Of a stretch of DNA of 64,000 bases, positions 17,365-25,854 are shown piece after piece. The DNA is taken from contig NZ_RRYD01000009.1 in the NCBI RefSeq assembly GCF_004010095.1, forward strand, positions 30,115 to 94,114. The letters run 5' to 3'. Every line of letters begins with the position of its first letter. Position 1 is the stretch's first letter. The position numbers were made by a program, and so were the translations under genes. Source of the stretch: Lacticaseibacillus hulanensis (GTDB lineage Bacteria; Bacillota; Bacilli; Lactobacillales; Lactobacillaceae). Under the pieces are notes generated by a model. That model saw nothing but the letters and a program-made list of their open reading frames with translations, was not told the DNA's origin and ran no database searches.

Positions 17365-18099
17365 TTGTCTAAGCATAAGGAAAATAGAATCCCCAAAGAA
17401 CAAGCACAACTATTCAACGACTTTGTCGAGCAACTTGATTACATTAGTGTGGCAGCAGATAACTATGATGAAGGCCATACAAGTCGTATTAAAATGGCAG
17501 CACCACATTTACGATCATTATTTTATAAATCTCAAACGAGCCACCCGCTAATTGACAAAATCAGTGTAGTAGATAGGAATAAATTCGTAGACACAACCAT
17601 GCCTGATAAAAGCAGCTTTATATATACAGGGCCATTAATTATAGATAACACAGCGGCCAATAAGGGAAGTTATACTTACTATCCTGGCTGCTATATCAAC
17701 TCGAGTGTTTACAAATTCATAAGTTTCGAAGACTGGTGGCATGGAGAAATCTTGGCTCAAGGCGGTGAGATTTTTTCTAGAAAAGATATTGTTGCCTACA
17801 TCACCAATCAAGATGGTGGAGCACATGTTGATACTGCTTTATCCGAACGATACTACAATCTATTAAGTGGGCTTTATTCAGCAACGGTTTCTGATGAAAA
17901 CGTGAAAAATGTGCCCGTCGACGAAATATCTTTTGCATTACTAAGACAGATTTCTTATGAATGCATAGCTTCCTTCAAGTCAATGCATTTTCCACTCAAA
18001 GTCAAGTTATCAACCGGCAAGGATTCCCTTCTCGATCAGAGGCGGATTGGTTATAAGTCTGGGTCTAATTTTATCGATGCGTCTTTTACCTGGCTTTGA
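17365..18099 (+). CDS. Hypothetical protein (A+T-rich island)
   Basis: This 244-residue soluble protein has no signal peptide or membrane helix and no family I recognise. It begins with a TTG codon placed 9 nt after GGAGG, which decides the start. Visible features are a charged, asparagine- and lysine-rich N-terminus and a central block FEDWWHGEILAQGG. A QDGGAHVD motif near residue 150 has the HxD character of a possible metal or active site, but this is only an impression. It follows the SHOCT gene by 94 nt on the same strand and shares its A+T-rich composition, suggesting joint acquisition. Confidence 0.65.
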   Translation: MSKHKENRIPKEQAQLFNDFVEQLDYISVAADNYDEGHTSRIKMAAPHLRSLFYKSQTSHPLIDKISVVDRNKFVDTTMPDKSSFIYTGPLIIDNTAANKGSYTYYPGCYINSSVYKFISFEDWWHGEILAQGGEIFSRKDIVAYITNQDGGAHVDTALSERYYNLLSGLYSATVSDENVKNVPVDEISFALLRQISYECIASFKSMHFPLKVKLSTGKDSLLDQRRIGYKSGSNFIDASFTWL

Positions 18100-18378
18100 A
18101 AACACTCGCTTAAGCTAACCTGAAAAAGGGTTGAGAACAATCACTGAAGAATGTTTCTGATAGCACTGGATGGACTGATAGTTAAATCCAGCGCCGTTAT
18201 CACAATGTTATAAGAACAATTGCGAGCTATCGACACAAAACAAGAACCAAGAATAACGTGCCGACATACTGTTGATTAATATCACTTTACACAGATTTAA
18301 AAGGATTCAACTCAACCCCTTTTACTGGTTGCGAGTTGAAGCCTTTTTCAATTGGTTAGAAATAGTTGCAAATTCTAG
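18100..18378. other. Intergenic region between the unknown gene and the integrase remnant
   Basis: This is A+T-rich and non-coding apart from a terminator-like hairpin at 18300-18346. It probably represents decayed mobile-element sequence. Confidence 0.4.
18300..18346 (+). terminator. Terminator-like hairpin in the A+T-rich island
   Basis: AAGGATTCAACTC pairs with GAGTTGAAGCCTT and is followed by TTTTC. It could end transcription of the upstream unknown gene, 200 nt away. Confidence 0.7.
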
Positions 18379-18579
18379 TGCTCGGCATATCTTGGCCATA
18401 CCAGTCTGCAAATGACGGCCGACTATACTAGAGGAACGGATGCTGCATCCTTGGCAGTATCACAAGGTTTCCAGCAGGTCACTAGTGAAATAGTCGGTAC
18501 ACAATCGGTACAAAACGATTCAATAAATGGTACCGATAATTCTGTACCGACAAATGTACCGACTCCGCATCATGTTTAG
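18379..18579 (+). pseudogene. C-terminal remnant of a tyrosine recombinase (phage-type integrase)
   Basis: An open frame without a start, bounded by stops at 18376 and 18577, encodes about 66 residues. It begins SAYLGHTSLQMTADYTRGT, which carries the LGH...Q.T..Y signature of the tyrosine recombinase active-site region, with the presumed catalytic Tyr in ADYTR. It continues AASLAVSQGFQQVTSEIVG, resembling integrase tails, then a repetitive tail with NGTDNSVPTNVPT. The rest of the integrase is absent upstream. This shows that a prophage or genomic island once ended here. No start codon or ribosome-binding site supports expression. Confidence 0.72.
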
Positions 18580-18595
18580 TCATGTTTAAGCACAA

Positions 18596-18651
18596 AAATA
18601 GCGCCAATCCGCACACTACCATTACTGGTTTTATGCGGATTGGCGCTATTT
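18596..18651. terminator. Bidirectional terminator between the integrase remnant and gnd
   Basis: A perfect 18-bp stem (18596-18613 with 18634-18651) has A- and T-rich flanks. It lies 17 nt past the gnd stop. Confidence 0.85.
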
Positions 18652-18667
18652 ATTTGTAACTGATTTA

Positions 18668-20086
18668 TTATTGTTCGTCGTACCAGCTGTAGTGGAAAAT
18701 ACCTTCCCGGTCCGTCCGTGCGTAGGTGTGGGCACCGAAGTAGTCGCGCTGGGCCTGAATCAGGTTAGCGGGCAGAACTTCGCTGCGGTAGCTGTCGTAG
18801 TAAGAAATCGCAGCGGAGAAGCCAGTAACTGGCACACCAGCCTTAACTGCCAGGCCAACCAGGTCGCGGACAGCTTCCTGGTAGTTGCGGGCGATGTCCT
18901 TGAAGTAGTCGTCGAGCAGCAGGTTGGACAAATCTGGCTGCTTTTCGAATGCGTCGGTGATGTTCTGGAGGAACTTAGCGCGGATGATGCAACCTTCACG
19001 CCAAATCTTAGCCAGTTCGCCGTACTGCAGGTTCCAGTCGTAGTGTTCACTAGCAACACGCATCTGCTCGAAGCCCTGAGCGTAACTCATCAGCTTGGAG
19101 AAGTAGAGTGCCTTGCGAATCATTTCAACGACGGTGTCCTTGTCGAAGCCAACCTTGCCAACTGGCTTAGGCAGAACCTTGCTTGCAGCCACACGTTCGT
19201 CCTTCATGGCACTGATGTAACGTGCGTAGACGGATTCGGTGATTACGGACTGAGGCACACCCAGTTCAAGCGCGGACTGGGAACTCCACTTACCGGTACC
19301 CTTGTTGCCGGCAGCATCCAAGATCATGTCGACCATTGGCTTGCCGGAACCCAGGTCGTCCTTACGGGTCAAAATATCAGCCGTAATGTCGATGAGGTAA
19401 GAGCTAAGTTCGCCCTGCTTCCAGTCGTTAAAGATACCCGCGATTTCGTCGACGGACAGGCCAACGAGGTTCCGCAGCAAGTTGTAGCTTTCGGAAATCA
19501 GTTCCATGTCGCCGTATTCGATCCCGTTGTGGACCATCTTGACGTAGTGACCTGCACCGTTCGGGCCGATGTAGGTAACACATGGTTCGCCGTCTTCAGC
19601 CTTAGCCGCCATCTGCTTCAGGATTGGTGCGACCAAATCGTACGCTTCCTTCTGACCACCTGGCATCATGGATGGGCCTTCGAGGGCACCAAGTTCACCA
19701 CCAGAAACACCCATGCCGATGAAGTTGATCCCGGACTTGTCCAGTTCAGCGTTCCGGCGCATGGTGTCTTCAAAGAAGGTGTTCCCACCGTCAATGAGCA
19801 CATCACCCTTATCAAGAAGAGGCAGAAGCTGTGCAATGACCGCGTCGGTCCCGGCACCAGCCTTAACCATCATGATGATACGGCGAGGCTTTTCAAGGGA
19901 GTTCACGAAGTCCTCAATCTTGTAGCTAGGAACGAGCTTCTTGTCAGCGTGTTCCTTGACCACGGTTTCGGTCTTCGAGCCGGTCCGGTTGTAAATCGCC
20001 ACGGTGTAGCCCCGGCTCTCAATGTTGAGGGCCAGGTTCTTACCCATGACGGCCATCCCGATGACCCCAATTGTTGGTTTGTCCAT
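18668..20086 (-). CDS. gnd: 6-phosphogluconate dehydrogenase, decarboxylating
   Basis: This 472-residue cytoplasmic enzyme oxidatively decarboxylates 6-phosphogluconate to ribulose 5-phosphate. The N-terminal Rossmann motif is [15 protein letters not shown]. Substrate and catalytic motifs are [20 protein letters not shown] and [15 protein letters not shown]. The all-helical C-terminal domain ends with HYSWYDEQ. In lactobacilli it works in the oxidative pentose phosphate or phosphoketolase route. The start at 20086 is chosen from GGAGG 10 nt upstream and the family N-terminus ([10 protein letters not shown]). It appears to be transcribed alone, ending at the terminator next to the integrase remnant. 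Confidence 0.97.
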   Translation of the reverse strand: MDKPTIGVIGMAVMGKNLALNIESRGYTVAIYNRTGSKTETVVKEHADKKLVPSYKIEDFVNSLEKPRRIIMMVKAGAGTDAVIAQLLPLLDKGDVLIDGGNTFFEDTMRRNAELDKSGINFIGMGVSGGELGALEGPSMMPGGQKEAYDLVAPILKQMAAKAEDGEPCVTYIGPNGAGHYVKMVHNGIEYGDMELISESYNLLRNLVGLSVDEIAGIFNDWKQGELSSYLIDITADILTRKDDLGSGKPMVDMILDAAGNKGTGKWSSQSALELGVPQSVITESVYARYISAMKDERVAASKVLPKPVGKVGFDKDTVVEMIRKALYFSKLMSYAQGFEQMRVASEHYDWNLQYGELAKIWREGCIIRAKFLQNITDAFEKQPDLSNLLLDDYFKDIARNYQEAVRDLVGLAVKAGVPVTGFSAAISYYDSYRSEVLPANLIQAQRDYFGAHTYARTDREGIFHYSWYDEQ

Positions 20087-20186
20087 TATTGTGATTCCTC
20101 CATAACTATTCATGTGGGACGCGCGGTTATATCCGCTCATTCCCCTTTATCCTAGCAGAAATAGGCCGCGATGCCAAAGACGAACA

Positions 20187-20744
20187 CTAGTTTTTGTCCT
20201 CTTCGTCCCCGTTTTCGGGAAAAAGATTCTTAAGCCCGGCAAACGGATTGTCCTTCCGCTCTTCTGGTGGCAGCGGTGCGGCTTCTTCTTCCGAAATCAG
20301 CGCCCAGTCATCCCCATGCGGCAGCTCAGTTGCCTCCGCCTCTTCGGGCGTCAAAACGCGCAGTGGCAGGCCAAGCAGCAAGTTGTCCTTCACGGCCGGC
20401 ATCAGGTCGAGCCGGTCATCCTTCAGCAGAATGAGCAGCGCGTCCTCCTCATATTGATCGACGTGGTCGGCGCGCGTCAGGTAGGTTTCGGTAAACTCGA
20501 AGTGAACGGGCACCTCGACCGGGACCAAACTGCGCGTGGACGGCAGCGTCACGTGCGCGGAAACAACGCCATTCACGGTGAAGTCACCGCGCGAATACAA
20601 GATGTTGCCGTGTGCGCGGACCCGCCCCATGTCAATAATGTCTGGGTTGCGGTCCATCAATTCCTTCTTCACGTCGACTTCTTCATCGAACGTGAACGGT
20701 TCGTGATTGTATTGGGTCAAATTACTAATCGACCAGTTCAGCAT
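20187..20744 (-). CDS. DUF177/YceD family protein
   Basis: This 185-residue cytoplasmic protein has the YceD/DUF177 pattern. An N-terminal beta region contains VRAHGNILYSRGDFTVNGVVSAHV, given here only as a position (about residues 42-66). The conserved acidic stretch EEDALLILLKDDRLDLMPAVKDNLLLGLPLRVL begins near residue 100. In plants and bacteria these proteins are linked to 23S rRNA accumulation. The gene usually sits directly upstream of rpmF (ribosomal protein L32), but no rpmF follows here. Its start overlaps the tmcAL stop by 7 nt, so it is the last gene of the cluster. Confidence 0.87.
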   Translation of the reverse strand: MLNWSISNLTQYNHEPFTFDEEVDVKKELMDRNPDIIDMGRVRAHGNILYSRGDFTVNGVVSAHVTLPSTRSLVPVEVPVHFEFTETYLTRADHVDQYEEDALLILLKDDRLDLMPAVKDNLLLGLPLRVLTPEEAEATELPHGDDWALISEEEAAPLPPEERKDNPFAGLKNLFPENGDEEDKN

Positions 20745-21901
20745 GTTTTCCCTCCAAACTCTGAATCTTGCATTAGGGGTTTGCGGCCAAAGTTTTGTAC
20801 CTGACCGTTAATATTCGTGTACAGACTATCAGCGCGGTGCGTCATGTAAAGTGGCGCTCCCGGCGCGAGCATATCGCTGCTGACCTTGGTTATCAGCGGA
20901 ATCGTTGCGGTCTTTTTAACACTGTGCAAAAATTCGCGGCCCGCAGCGGTAAAGCCCAAAACGTGGGCCAAGACGTGTTCCCGGTCAAAGCGGACATCAT
21001 CGCGCGTCAGGTTGAGCACGGTGGCCAGTGCCAGTCGTCTTAGCCGTGCGTAGGTGTACCGCTTGGACTTAACTTGGTGCAAAAAATCGGCAAAGTCTTC
21101 GCTGGTCCGTGCACACGCCACCATGCGGTACTCAAGTCCCTCACTCATCTGGTCAACCTGCCGCAATTCCGGTAGCGTCGCTGTCAGCAGGCGGTACCGC
21201 AGCAGCGGCCACAAGTCGGCCCACGAGGCGTGCTCTTGCTGGGCCAGTAACTGGCGCGTCATCGCGGGCACATACTGCGTCACGTCCTCACCGGCAAATA
21301 CTGCCTGCCGAATCGCGCTGGCGGACAAAAAGCCCGCCGCTCGATTAACCGCGTCGTGCTGGACACCCGTGCGTTGCAGCGGCACGAGTGTCAGCGGCGA
21401 GTGCAGGCGCAGATTGGCCTCGGCGTACGCTAGAGCCAGCATCTGGTTGGGCGCCGTCAGCTTTTTCCCCACCTCACTGGCGTAAAAATCCGCCAGCTGG
21501 CTGGCATAGGGGCGTGTGTAATCACGGAAGACTTCGGTATCTGACGCCTGCATGCGCTTGGCGGCCAGGGCCGCGTAATCGAGGCTGGCGTCCTCAGTGC
21601 CAAACGCAATGGCGTCAACGTGCAGACCCGCAAGCACCGCCACCCCGCCTTCAGCGAACTGCTCGCTGGACTGCAGCGCCACACTGATTGGCAGTTCAAC
21701 CACCACGTCGGCGCCGGCTGATAGGGCCATTTGGGCGCGTGCCCATTTATCCACAATGGCCGGTTCGCCGCGCTGGACGTAATTGCCAGACATGACCGCG
21801 ATGACCACGTCCGCCTGCGCCTTTTGCCGGGCCCGCGTGAGGGCGTACACGTGACCATTGTGCAGGGGGTTAAATTCTGCAATTATTCCGACACTGCGCA
21901 T
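20738..21901 (-). CDS. tmcAL: tRNA(Met) cytidine acetate ligase
   Basis: This 387-residue protein of the YlbM/TmcAL family has an N-terminal nucleotidyltransferase-like domain with the HxGH motif in AEFNPLHNGH. The second motif is VMSGNYVQRGEPAIVDKWARAQMA (about 43-66). In B. subtilis the enzyme uses ATP and acetate to form N4-acetylcytidine at the wobble position of elongator tRNA-Met. Two adjacent ATG codons (21904, 21901) follow GGGAGG. The second is preferred for spacing and because MRSVGIIAEF matches family N-termini. It is located between the methyltransferase and DUF177 genes, as in many Firmicutes. Confidence 0.93.
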   Translation of the reverse strand: MRSVGIIAEFNPLHNGHVYALTRARQKAQADVVIAVMSGNYVQRGEPAIVDKWARAQMALSAGADVVVELPISVALQSSEQFAEGGVAVLAGLHVDAIAFGTEDASLDYAALAAKRMQASDTEVFRDYTRPYASQLADFYASEVGKKLTAPNQMLALAYAEANLRLHSPLTLVPLQRTGVQHDAVNRAAGFLSASAIRQAVFAGEDVTQYVPAMTRQLLAQQEHASWADLWPLLRYRLLTATLPELRQVDQMSEGLEYRMVACARTSEDFADFLHQVKSKRYTYARLRRLALATVLNLTRDDVRFDREHVLAHVLGFTAAGREFLHSVKKTATIPLITKVSSDMLAPGAPLYMTHRADSLYTNINGQVQNFGRKPLMQDSEFGGKTC

Positions 21902-21922
21902 CATTTTTCCTCCCGCCAACCG

Positions 21923-22672
21923 TTACAGTTTTACCGCACTCTTGCTGCAGCTGAAGAACCACCGCGTGCTGTCATCCTGGACCGGGCCGCGCCCAAAGTC
22001 GGCACTAACCTGAATGTCCGTGAAGCCAGCCTTGGTGAGTGCGTCCACGTAGTCTTGAATCGGGTACGTGCGCTCCTTGTGCTGCTCAATCAGCGGCTTG
22101 TAGGCATCAATGTCCTCGTGGTAAACGAAGAAGGTCAGGTCGTGCTCGGCAGAATGTGGCACCTCACCCTCGTAGCTACTCCAGATGAAGGCGTAATCCT
22201 CGGTCTGGTAGTTGTACATGTAACCAGGGAAAATATCATCCATTTGGTGCAACGAGTGCGCGTCAAACATGAAGCGCCCACCGGCTTTGAGGCTGGTGCT
22301 TACTTCCTTGAACACCTCAGTCACGTTATCAAGATCGGGCATGTAGCAGATGGAATCATCGAAACAAGTGACGATGTCGAACTGGCCCAGCTGGGCAAAG
22401 TCCCGCATGTCCGCCTGCACGAGGGGAATATCCAGGTCCGCCTTGTTAATCTTGGCCGCCGCCAGTGACAGCATTTCGGCACTCAAATCAAGCGCCGTAA
22501 CGTCAAAGCCGGCCTGCTGCAGCTGCACGGCAAGCGTGCCCGACCCCGCGGCAAGTTCAAGCAGGCGCTGACCCTTAGCCGGCACCTGCTGCAATACGTA
22601 ATCCCGCCAATCGGTGTACAAGTCCTGATCCATTAACTGGTCATAAACTTGCGCAAAGGTTGAATAAATCAT
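21923..22672 (-). CDS. Class I SAM-dependent methyltransferase (YqeM-like)
   Basis: This 249-residue protein has the Rossmann-like methyltransferase fold: motif I LLELAAGSGTLAVQLQQAG, post-I acidic strand VTALDLSAEML, motif II around QADMRDF and DIVTCFDDSICYM. It is the methyltransferase conserved next to rsfS and yqeK in Bacilli. Its substrate is unknown. It overlaps the rsfS stop by 4 nt, so it is translated from the same transcript. Confidence 0.87.
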   Translation of the reverse strand: MIYSTFAQVYDQLMDQDLYTDWRDYVLQQVPAKGQRLLELAAGSGTLAVQLQQAGFDVTALDLSAEMLSLAAAKINKADLDIPLVQADMRDFAQLGQFDIVTCFDDSICYMPDLDNVTEVFKEVSTSLKAGGRFMFDAHSLHQMDDIFPGYMYNYQTEDYAFIWSSYEGEVPHSAEHDLTFFVYHEDIDAYKPLIEQHKERTYPIQDYVDALTKAGFTDIQVSADFGRGPVQDDSTRWFFSCSKSAVKL

Positions 22673-23031
22673 TCGTTAATCCACTCGCTAACGTTGACTT
22701 CTGGTGCATCCTGCCAGAACTGTTCCAGCTTGTAGTTGGCGCGTTCTTCAGGGGTGAAGACGTGCACAACAACATCGCCGAGGTCCATGAGCATCCACTT
22801 GGAGCCCTTCTTGCCTTCAATCGACTTCACGGTGCCACCGGCTTCTTCAACCTTGTCGTGAATTTCGTCAATAATGGCCTGAACCTGACGTTCGGTGTTC
22901 CCACTCATCACCACAAAGTAGTCCGCGAGCAGGCTGACGCCCTCCATGTTCAGTGCCACAATGTCCTCGGCACGCTTGTCGTCTCCGGCGCGAACCACCG
23001 TTTCGAGCAATGCAATTGGTGCTACAGTCAT
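22669..23031 (-). CDS. rsfS: Ribosomal silencing factor RsfS
   Basis: This 120-residue protein matches RsfS/YbeB/Iojap: a start near DKRAEDIVALNMEGVSLLADYF, then VMSGNTERQVQAI, and the C-terminal WMLMDLGDVVVHVFTPEERANY. RsfS binds ribosomal protein L14 and blocks subunit joining during nutrient limitation. It follows yqeK by 65 nt and overlaps the methyltransferase by 4 nt. Length is normal for the family. Confidence 0.95.
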   Translation of the reverse strand: MTVAPIALLETVVRAGDDKRAEDIVALNMEGVSLLADYFVVMSGNTERQVQAIIDEIHDKVEEAGGTVKSIEGKKGSKWMLMDLGDVVVHVFTPEERANYKLEQFWQDAPEVNVSEWINE

Positions 23032-23096
23032 TAAATAATCCTCCTGTGCAACCGGGCGTTTGCCGCACCGGTCTGTGTGTTTGTCATCAATATTGG

Positions 23097-23702
23097 TTAA
23101 TCTTGAACCCGCTTGGTAAACGCGTTAAAGGTGCTGAACGTGAGCGGGTGAATCAGTGCCCCGCGGTCAACCAGGTACGTGAGCGTGTTTTGCAGCTCAA
23201 TCATCGTCGCCTTGGTGAGACTGGTTTCGGCGGCCTTACGCGCGGCAATTTCGCCCGGCAATGTCCGGTCCGGCTCAATGAAATCGGCCACGAAGGTAAT
23301 CATGTCCAGATCGGTCATGTCTGGGTGGCCCGTTGTGTGCCGGTTAATTGCCCGAATCACGTTTGGGTCACTGATGCCCAAATCCTGCTGCAGGAACCAC
23401 GTGCCGACCATGCCGTGCCAAACGCCGCGGCCGTACTGAAGCAAATCCTGCCCGTAACCTTCACGGACAATGACCTGCTGGTACTCAGGTACCGGAATTT
23501 CCTTAGCGTAATCGTGCAGCAAGCCCGTCAGTCCGGCCTCGTCAACATTGACGTTGAAGCGCTTAGCCAGGACGCGGCTGGTTTCCTCAACGCGCAGGCA
23601 GTGATTCAGCCGCCCGTCGCTGAGCCGTTCGTGCATCTTGGCCAGAATCTGCTGGCGCGTGTGCCCGCCCGTCATTGTCAGTGGGTATTCGTAATCATTC
23701 AC
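23097..23702 (-). CDS. yqeK: HD-domain hydrolase YqeK (diadenosine tetraphosphatase)
   Basis: This 201-residue HD protein has His in RLNHCLRVEETSRVLAKRF, the HD pair in GLLHDYAKEI, and later His residues in YGRGVWHGMVGTWF and INRHTTGHPDMT. YqeK proteins hydrolyse Ap4A symmetrically to ADP. The chosen start is a GTG at 23702 that overlaps the nadD stop by 8 nt and is preceded at 8 nt by AGAGGG. It gives the family N-terminus MNDYEYP. A longer frame lies upstream but runs into nadD. It belongs to the nadD-yqeK-rsfS core. Confidence 0.93.
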   Translation of the reverse strand: MNDYEYPLTMTGGHTRQQILAKMHERLSDGRLNHCLRVEETSRVLAKRFNVNVDEAGLTGLLHDYAKEIPVPEYQQVIVREGYGQDLLQYGRGVWHGMVGTWFLQQDLGISDPNVIRAINRHTTGHPDMTDLDMITFVADFIEPDRTLPGEIAARKAAETSLTKATMIELQNTLTYLVDRGALIHPLTFSTFNAFTKRVQD

Positions 23703-24339
23703 GGTACAAGCCCTCTTTCTCAATGTATGCAGCCACGCTATCGGGGACCAGGTACCGAATGCTCTCTCCAGCAGCCACGCGCTTGCGAATTGCCGTCGAG
23801 GTGATTTCCAGCATTGGCGCGTCGACCCACAGAACTGGGTACGTGGTCCGTGGCGTGTAACCGGGACGCTTGACGCCGACGAACTGGACTAGCTTCACCA
23901 GGTCATCGATGCGGTGCCACTTGGGCAGGTAATTGACCATGTCGGCCCCGATGATGAAGTAATAATCGGTGTCCGGGTGCTTGTTTTTCAGGTACACCAT
24001 CGTGTCGTAGCTGTAGCTGATGCCGCCCCGCTGAATCTCACACAGCTCAAGGTCGAACATCGGGTTGCCCGCAATGGCTGCGGCCAGCATCTCCACGCGG
24101 TATTTCGCATCGATTGCACCCTTTTTGTCAACGTGCGGCGGGGTGGCGTCAGGCATGAAGCACACTTTGTCCAAGCCAAGCTGATTGCCCACCTGATCTG
24201 CCATCACTAAATGCCCCGTGTGCACAGGGTTAAAGGTCCCGCCAAAAATCCCCAGCTGGCGCCGCTGCTTGTTGCCCAAAATCTTGGTACGCAGCTCCGT
24301 CGACAGCACCGGATGGGTCAGTACCGCCTTCTTCTGCAT
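23695..24339 (-). CDS. nadD: Nicotinate-nucleotide adenylyltransferase
   Basis: This 214-residue enzyme of NAD biosynthesis adenylates nicotinate mononucleotide. The nucleotidyltransferase motif is GIFGGTFNPVHTGHLVMAD, with the HxGH signature. The C-terminal motif ITSTAIRKRVAAG is the ISSTxIR type. A middle segment, FIIGADMVNYLPKWH, is typical of NadD. Its ATG shares one base with the yhbY stop (TAATG). An N-terminal extension of about 28 residues precedes the core and is slightly long for the family. Confidence 0.96.
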   Translation of the reverse strand: MQKKAVLTHPVLSTELRTKILGNKQRRQLGIFGGTFNPVHTGHLVMADQVGNQLGLDKVCFMPDATPPHVDKKGAIDAKYRVEMLAAAIAGNPMFDLELCEIQRGGISYSYDTMVYLKNKHPDTDYYFIIGADMVNYLPKWHRIDDLVKLVQFVGVKRPGYTPRTTYPVLWVDAPMLEITSTAIRKRVAAGESIRYLVPDSVAAYIEKEGLYRE

Positions 24340-24659
24340 TAGTCCTTAGCCAGTGCCGCAACCTGCTTGGACAGCTTACGGTTATCCTCGTTACTTGCTT
24401 CCTTGTAGACCACCAGGGAATGGCCGATGGTTTGCGCAACCTCAAGACCAGGAATTGCGTCTTCAAGGTAGGCACCAACTTCCTTAGCCGTTTCTTCGGC
24501 ACTTGGCAGCAGGCTAATCTTAACCATTTCCCGCGCCTCAAGGGCATCGGCCACGCCACGCACAAACGTGTCGGACAGGCCGTTCTTGCCAAAATTAATC
24601 AGTGCTTTTTGCGTCATTGCGATGCTCCGCAATAGCCGCTTCTGTTTACCAGTTAACAT
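24339..24659 (-). CDS. yhbY: YhbY-family RNA-binding (CRM domain) protein
   Basis: This 106-residue CRM-domain protein begins LTGKQKRLLRSIA and contains the conserved GKNGLSDTFVRGVADALEARE (about 26-46) and VYKEAS near the end. YhbY proteins associate with pre-50S ribosomal particles. The ATG at 24659 follows GAAAGGAA. The stop overlaps nadD by one base. It lies in the standard yqeH-yhbY-nadD order. Confidence 0.95.
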   Translation of the reverse strand: MLTGKQKRLLRSIAMTQKALINFGKNGLSDTFVRGVADALEAREMVKISLLPSAEETAKEVGAYLEDAIPGLEVAQTIGHSLVVYKEASNEDNRKLSKQVAALAKD

Positions 24660-24732
24660 ATTATTTCCTTTCGGTCCCAACTCGGCAAAACGCCTCGTGA
24701 ACACTGTTTGTTAATTACCTGCAATCGTTAAG

Positions 24733-25854
24733 TTAAATCATGGCCTTGCGCAAGATCACGTCAACGCCTTTGGGTGCGTAACCGGCGATTGTTTCGCCAG
24801 CCGGCACGTTAATCCAGCCGAGGCCGGCAAAAACTAGGTCGCTGTCCTGCTTGGTCGTAAACTCAAACCGTGCCAGTTCTGGCAGTGGCTCTGGGCTATC
24901 CGGACGCGGTGGCTGGAGTAAATCGCCCTTTTGCCGGTCGTAAAATTCATCCGCGTTCTCCAGCTTCGTGCGGTGCACGAGCAGCTGGTTGTCCACGTAG
25001 GCCGTGAAGCCAGCGCGCGTGCCGGAGATGAAGTCAAACCGCGCAAGGCCCGCCAGAAACAGGGTCTGACCCGGGTTGAGCTGGTAGGTCTTCGGGCGAA
25101 TCACGTGCGTTGGCGAAGCGAGCTTCAGGTCCTTGGCGTCAAGGTAGTGCGCCATCTGGTTGCGGTGAATAATCCCGGGCGTGTCGATGATGCCGGCACC
25201 GTCGTCGAGTTCCAGGCGAATCCGGTCAAGCGTGGTCCCCGGGAACCGGGAAGTCGTGATGAGGTCCTCGATGCCGCTGGTCTGCTTCAAAATCGCGTTA
25301 ATCAGCGTGGACTTACCCGTGTTGGTCACCCCAACGAAGTAGACATCGCGGCCGCCACGCAGTTCCTCAATCTTGGCGAGCAGCTCGGCCACGTCATCGC
25401 GGTTCTTGGCGCTCATCAAAATCGTGTCAACTGGGCGCAGTCCATTGGCGTGCGCCTGCTGGGTGAGCCAGTTGCGCAGCCGGGGCCGCTTCAGGGACTT
25501 AGGCAAAACGTCCGCCTTGTTGCCGACTAAGAGCACGGGGTTGTCCCCAACGAAGCGATGCAGTCCGGGGATGAGGCTCCCGTTGAAGTCAAAAATATCC
25601 ACGACGTTCACAATGAGTGCATCTGCATCCCCAATGAGGTTGAGCAAGCGTAAAAAGTCATCGTCCGTGAGCCCCACCGGCTGGATTTCGTTGTAATGCC
25701 GCAAACGGAAACAGCGCTGGCAGTATAGTTCCGCCTCGCCATCCGCCGCTTTTGCAAGCCTGGCTGCGGGTAAGAACCCGGCCGCCTGGTCATCTTCAGT
25801 TTGCAGACGCGCACCACACCCGATGCAGTACAAATCAGCTGTTGCTTCAGTCAT
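24733..25854 (-). CDS. yqeH: Ribosome biogenesis GTPase YqeH
   Basis: This 373-residue circularly permuted GTPase has an N-terminal treble-clef zinc finger (CIGCGARLQ and CQRCFRLRHY). The G motifs are permuted: G4 NKADVLPK, then G1 GVTNTGKSTLINA, G2 SRFPGTTLDRI and G3 DTPGI. A C-terminal domain probably binds RNA or protein. YqeH is needed for assembly of the 30S subunit in B. subtilis. The ATG at 25854 has GGGAGG 6 nt upstream and overlaps the yqeG stop by 8 nt, showing translational coupling. Confidence 0.96.
   Translation of the reverse strand: MTEATADLYCIGCGARLQTEDDQAAGFLPAARLAKAADGEAELYCQRCFRLRHYNEIQPVGLTDDDFLRLLNLIGDADALIVNVVDIFDFNGSLIPGLHRFVGDNPVLLVGNKADVLPKSLKRPRLRNWLTQQAHANGLRPVDTILMSAKNRDDVAELLAKIEELRGGRDVYFVGVTNTGKSTLINAILKQTSGIEDLITTSRFPGTTLDRIRLELDDGAGIIDTPGIIHRNQMAHYLDAKDLKLASPTHVIRPKTYQLNPGQTLFLAGLARFDFISGTRAGFTAYVDNQLLVHRTKLENADEFYDRQKGDLLQPPRPDSPEPLPELARFEFTTKQDSDLVFAGLGWINVPAGETIAGYAPKGVDVILRKAMI

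Noticed and set aside
18671..20155. 494-codon plus-strand ORF opposite gnd
   Set aside because: gnd on the minus strand has full family motifs; the antisense frame is open because of codon bias in G+C-rich DNA and has no recognisable motif or ribosome-binding site.
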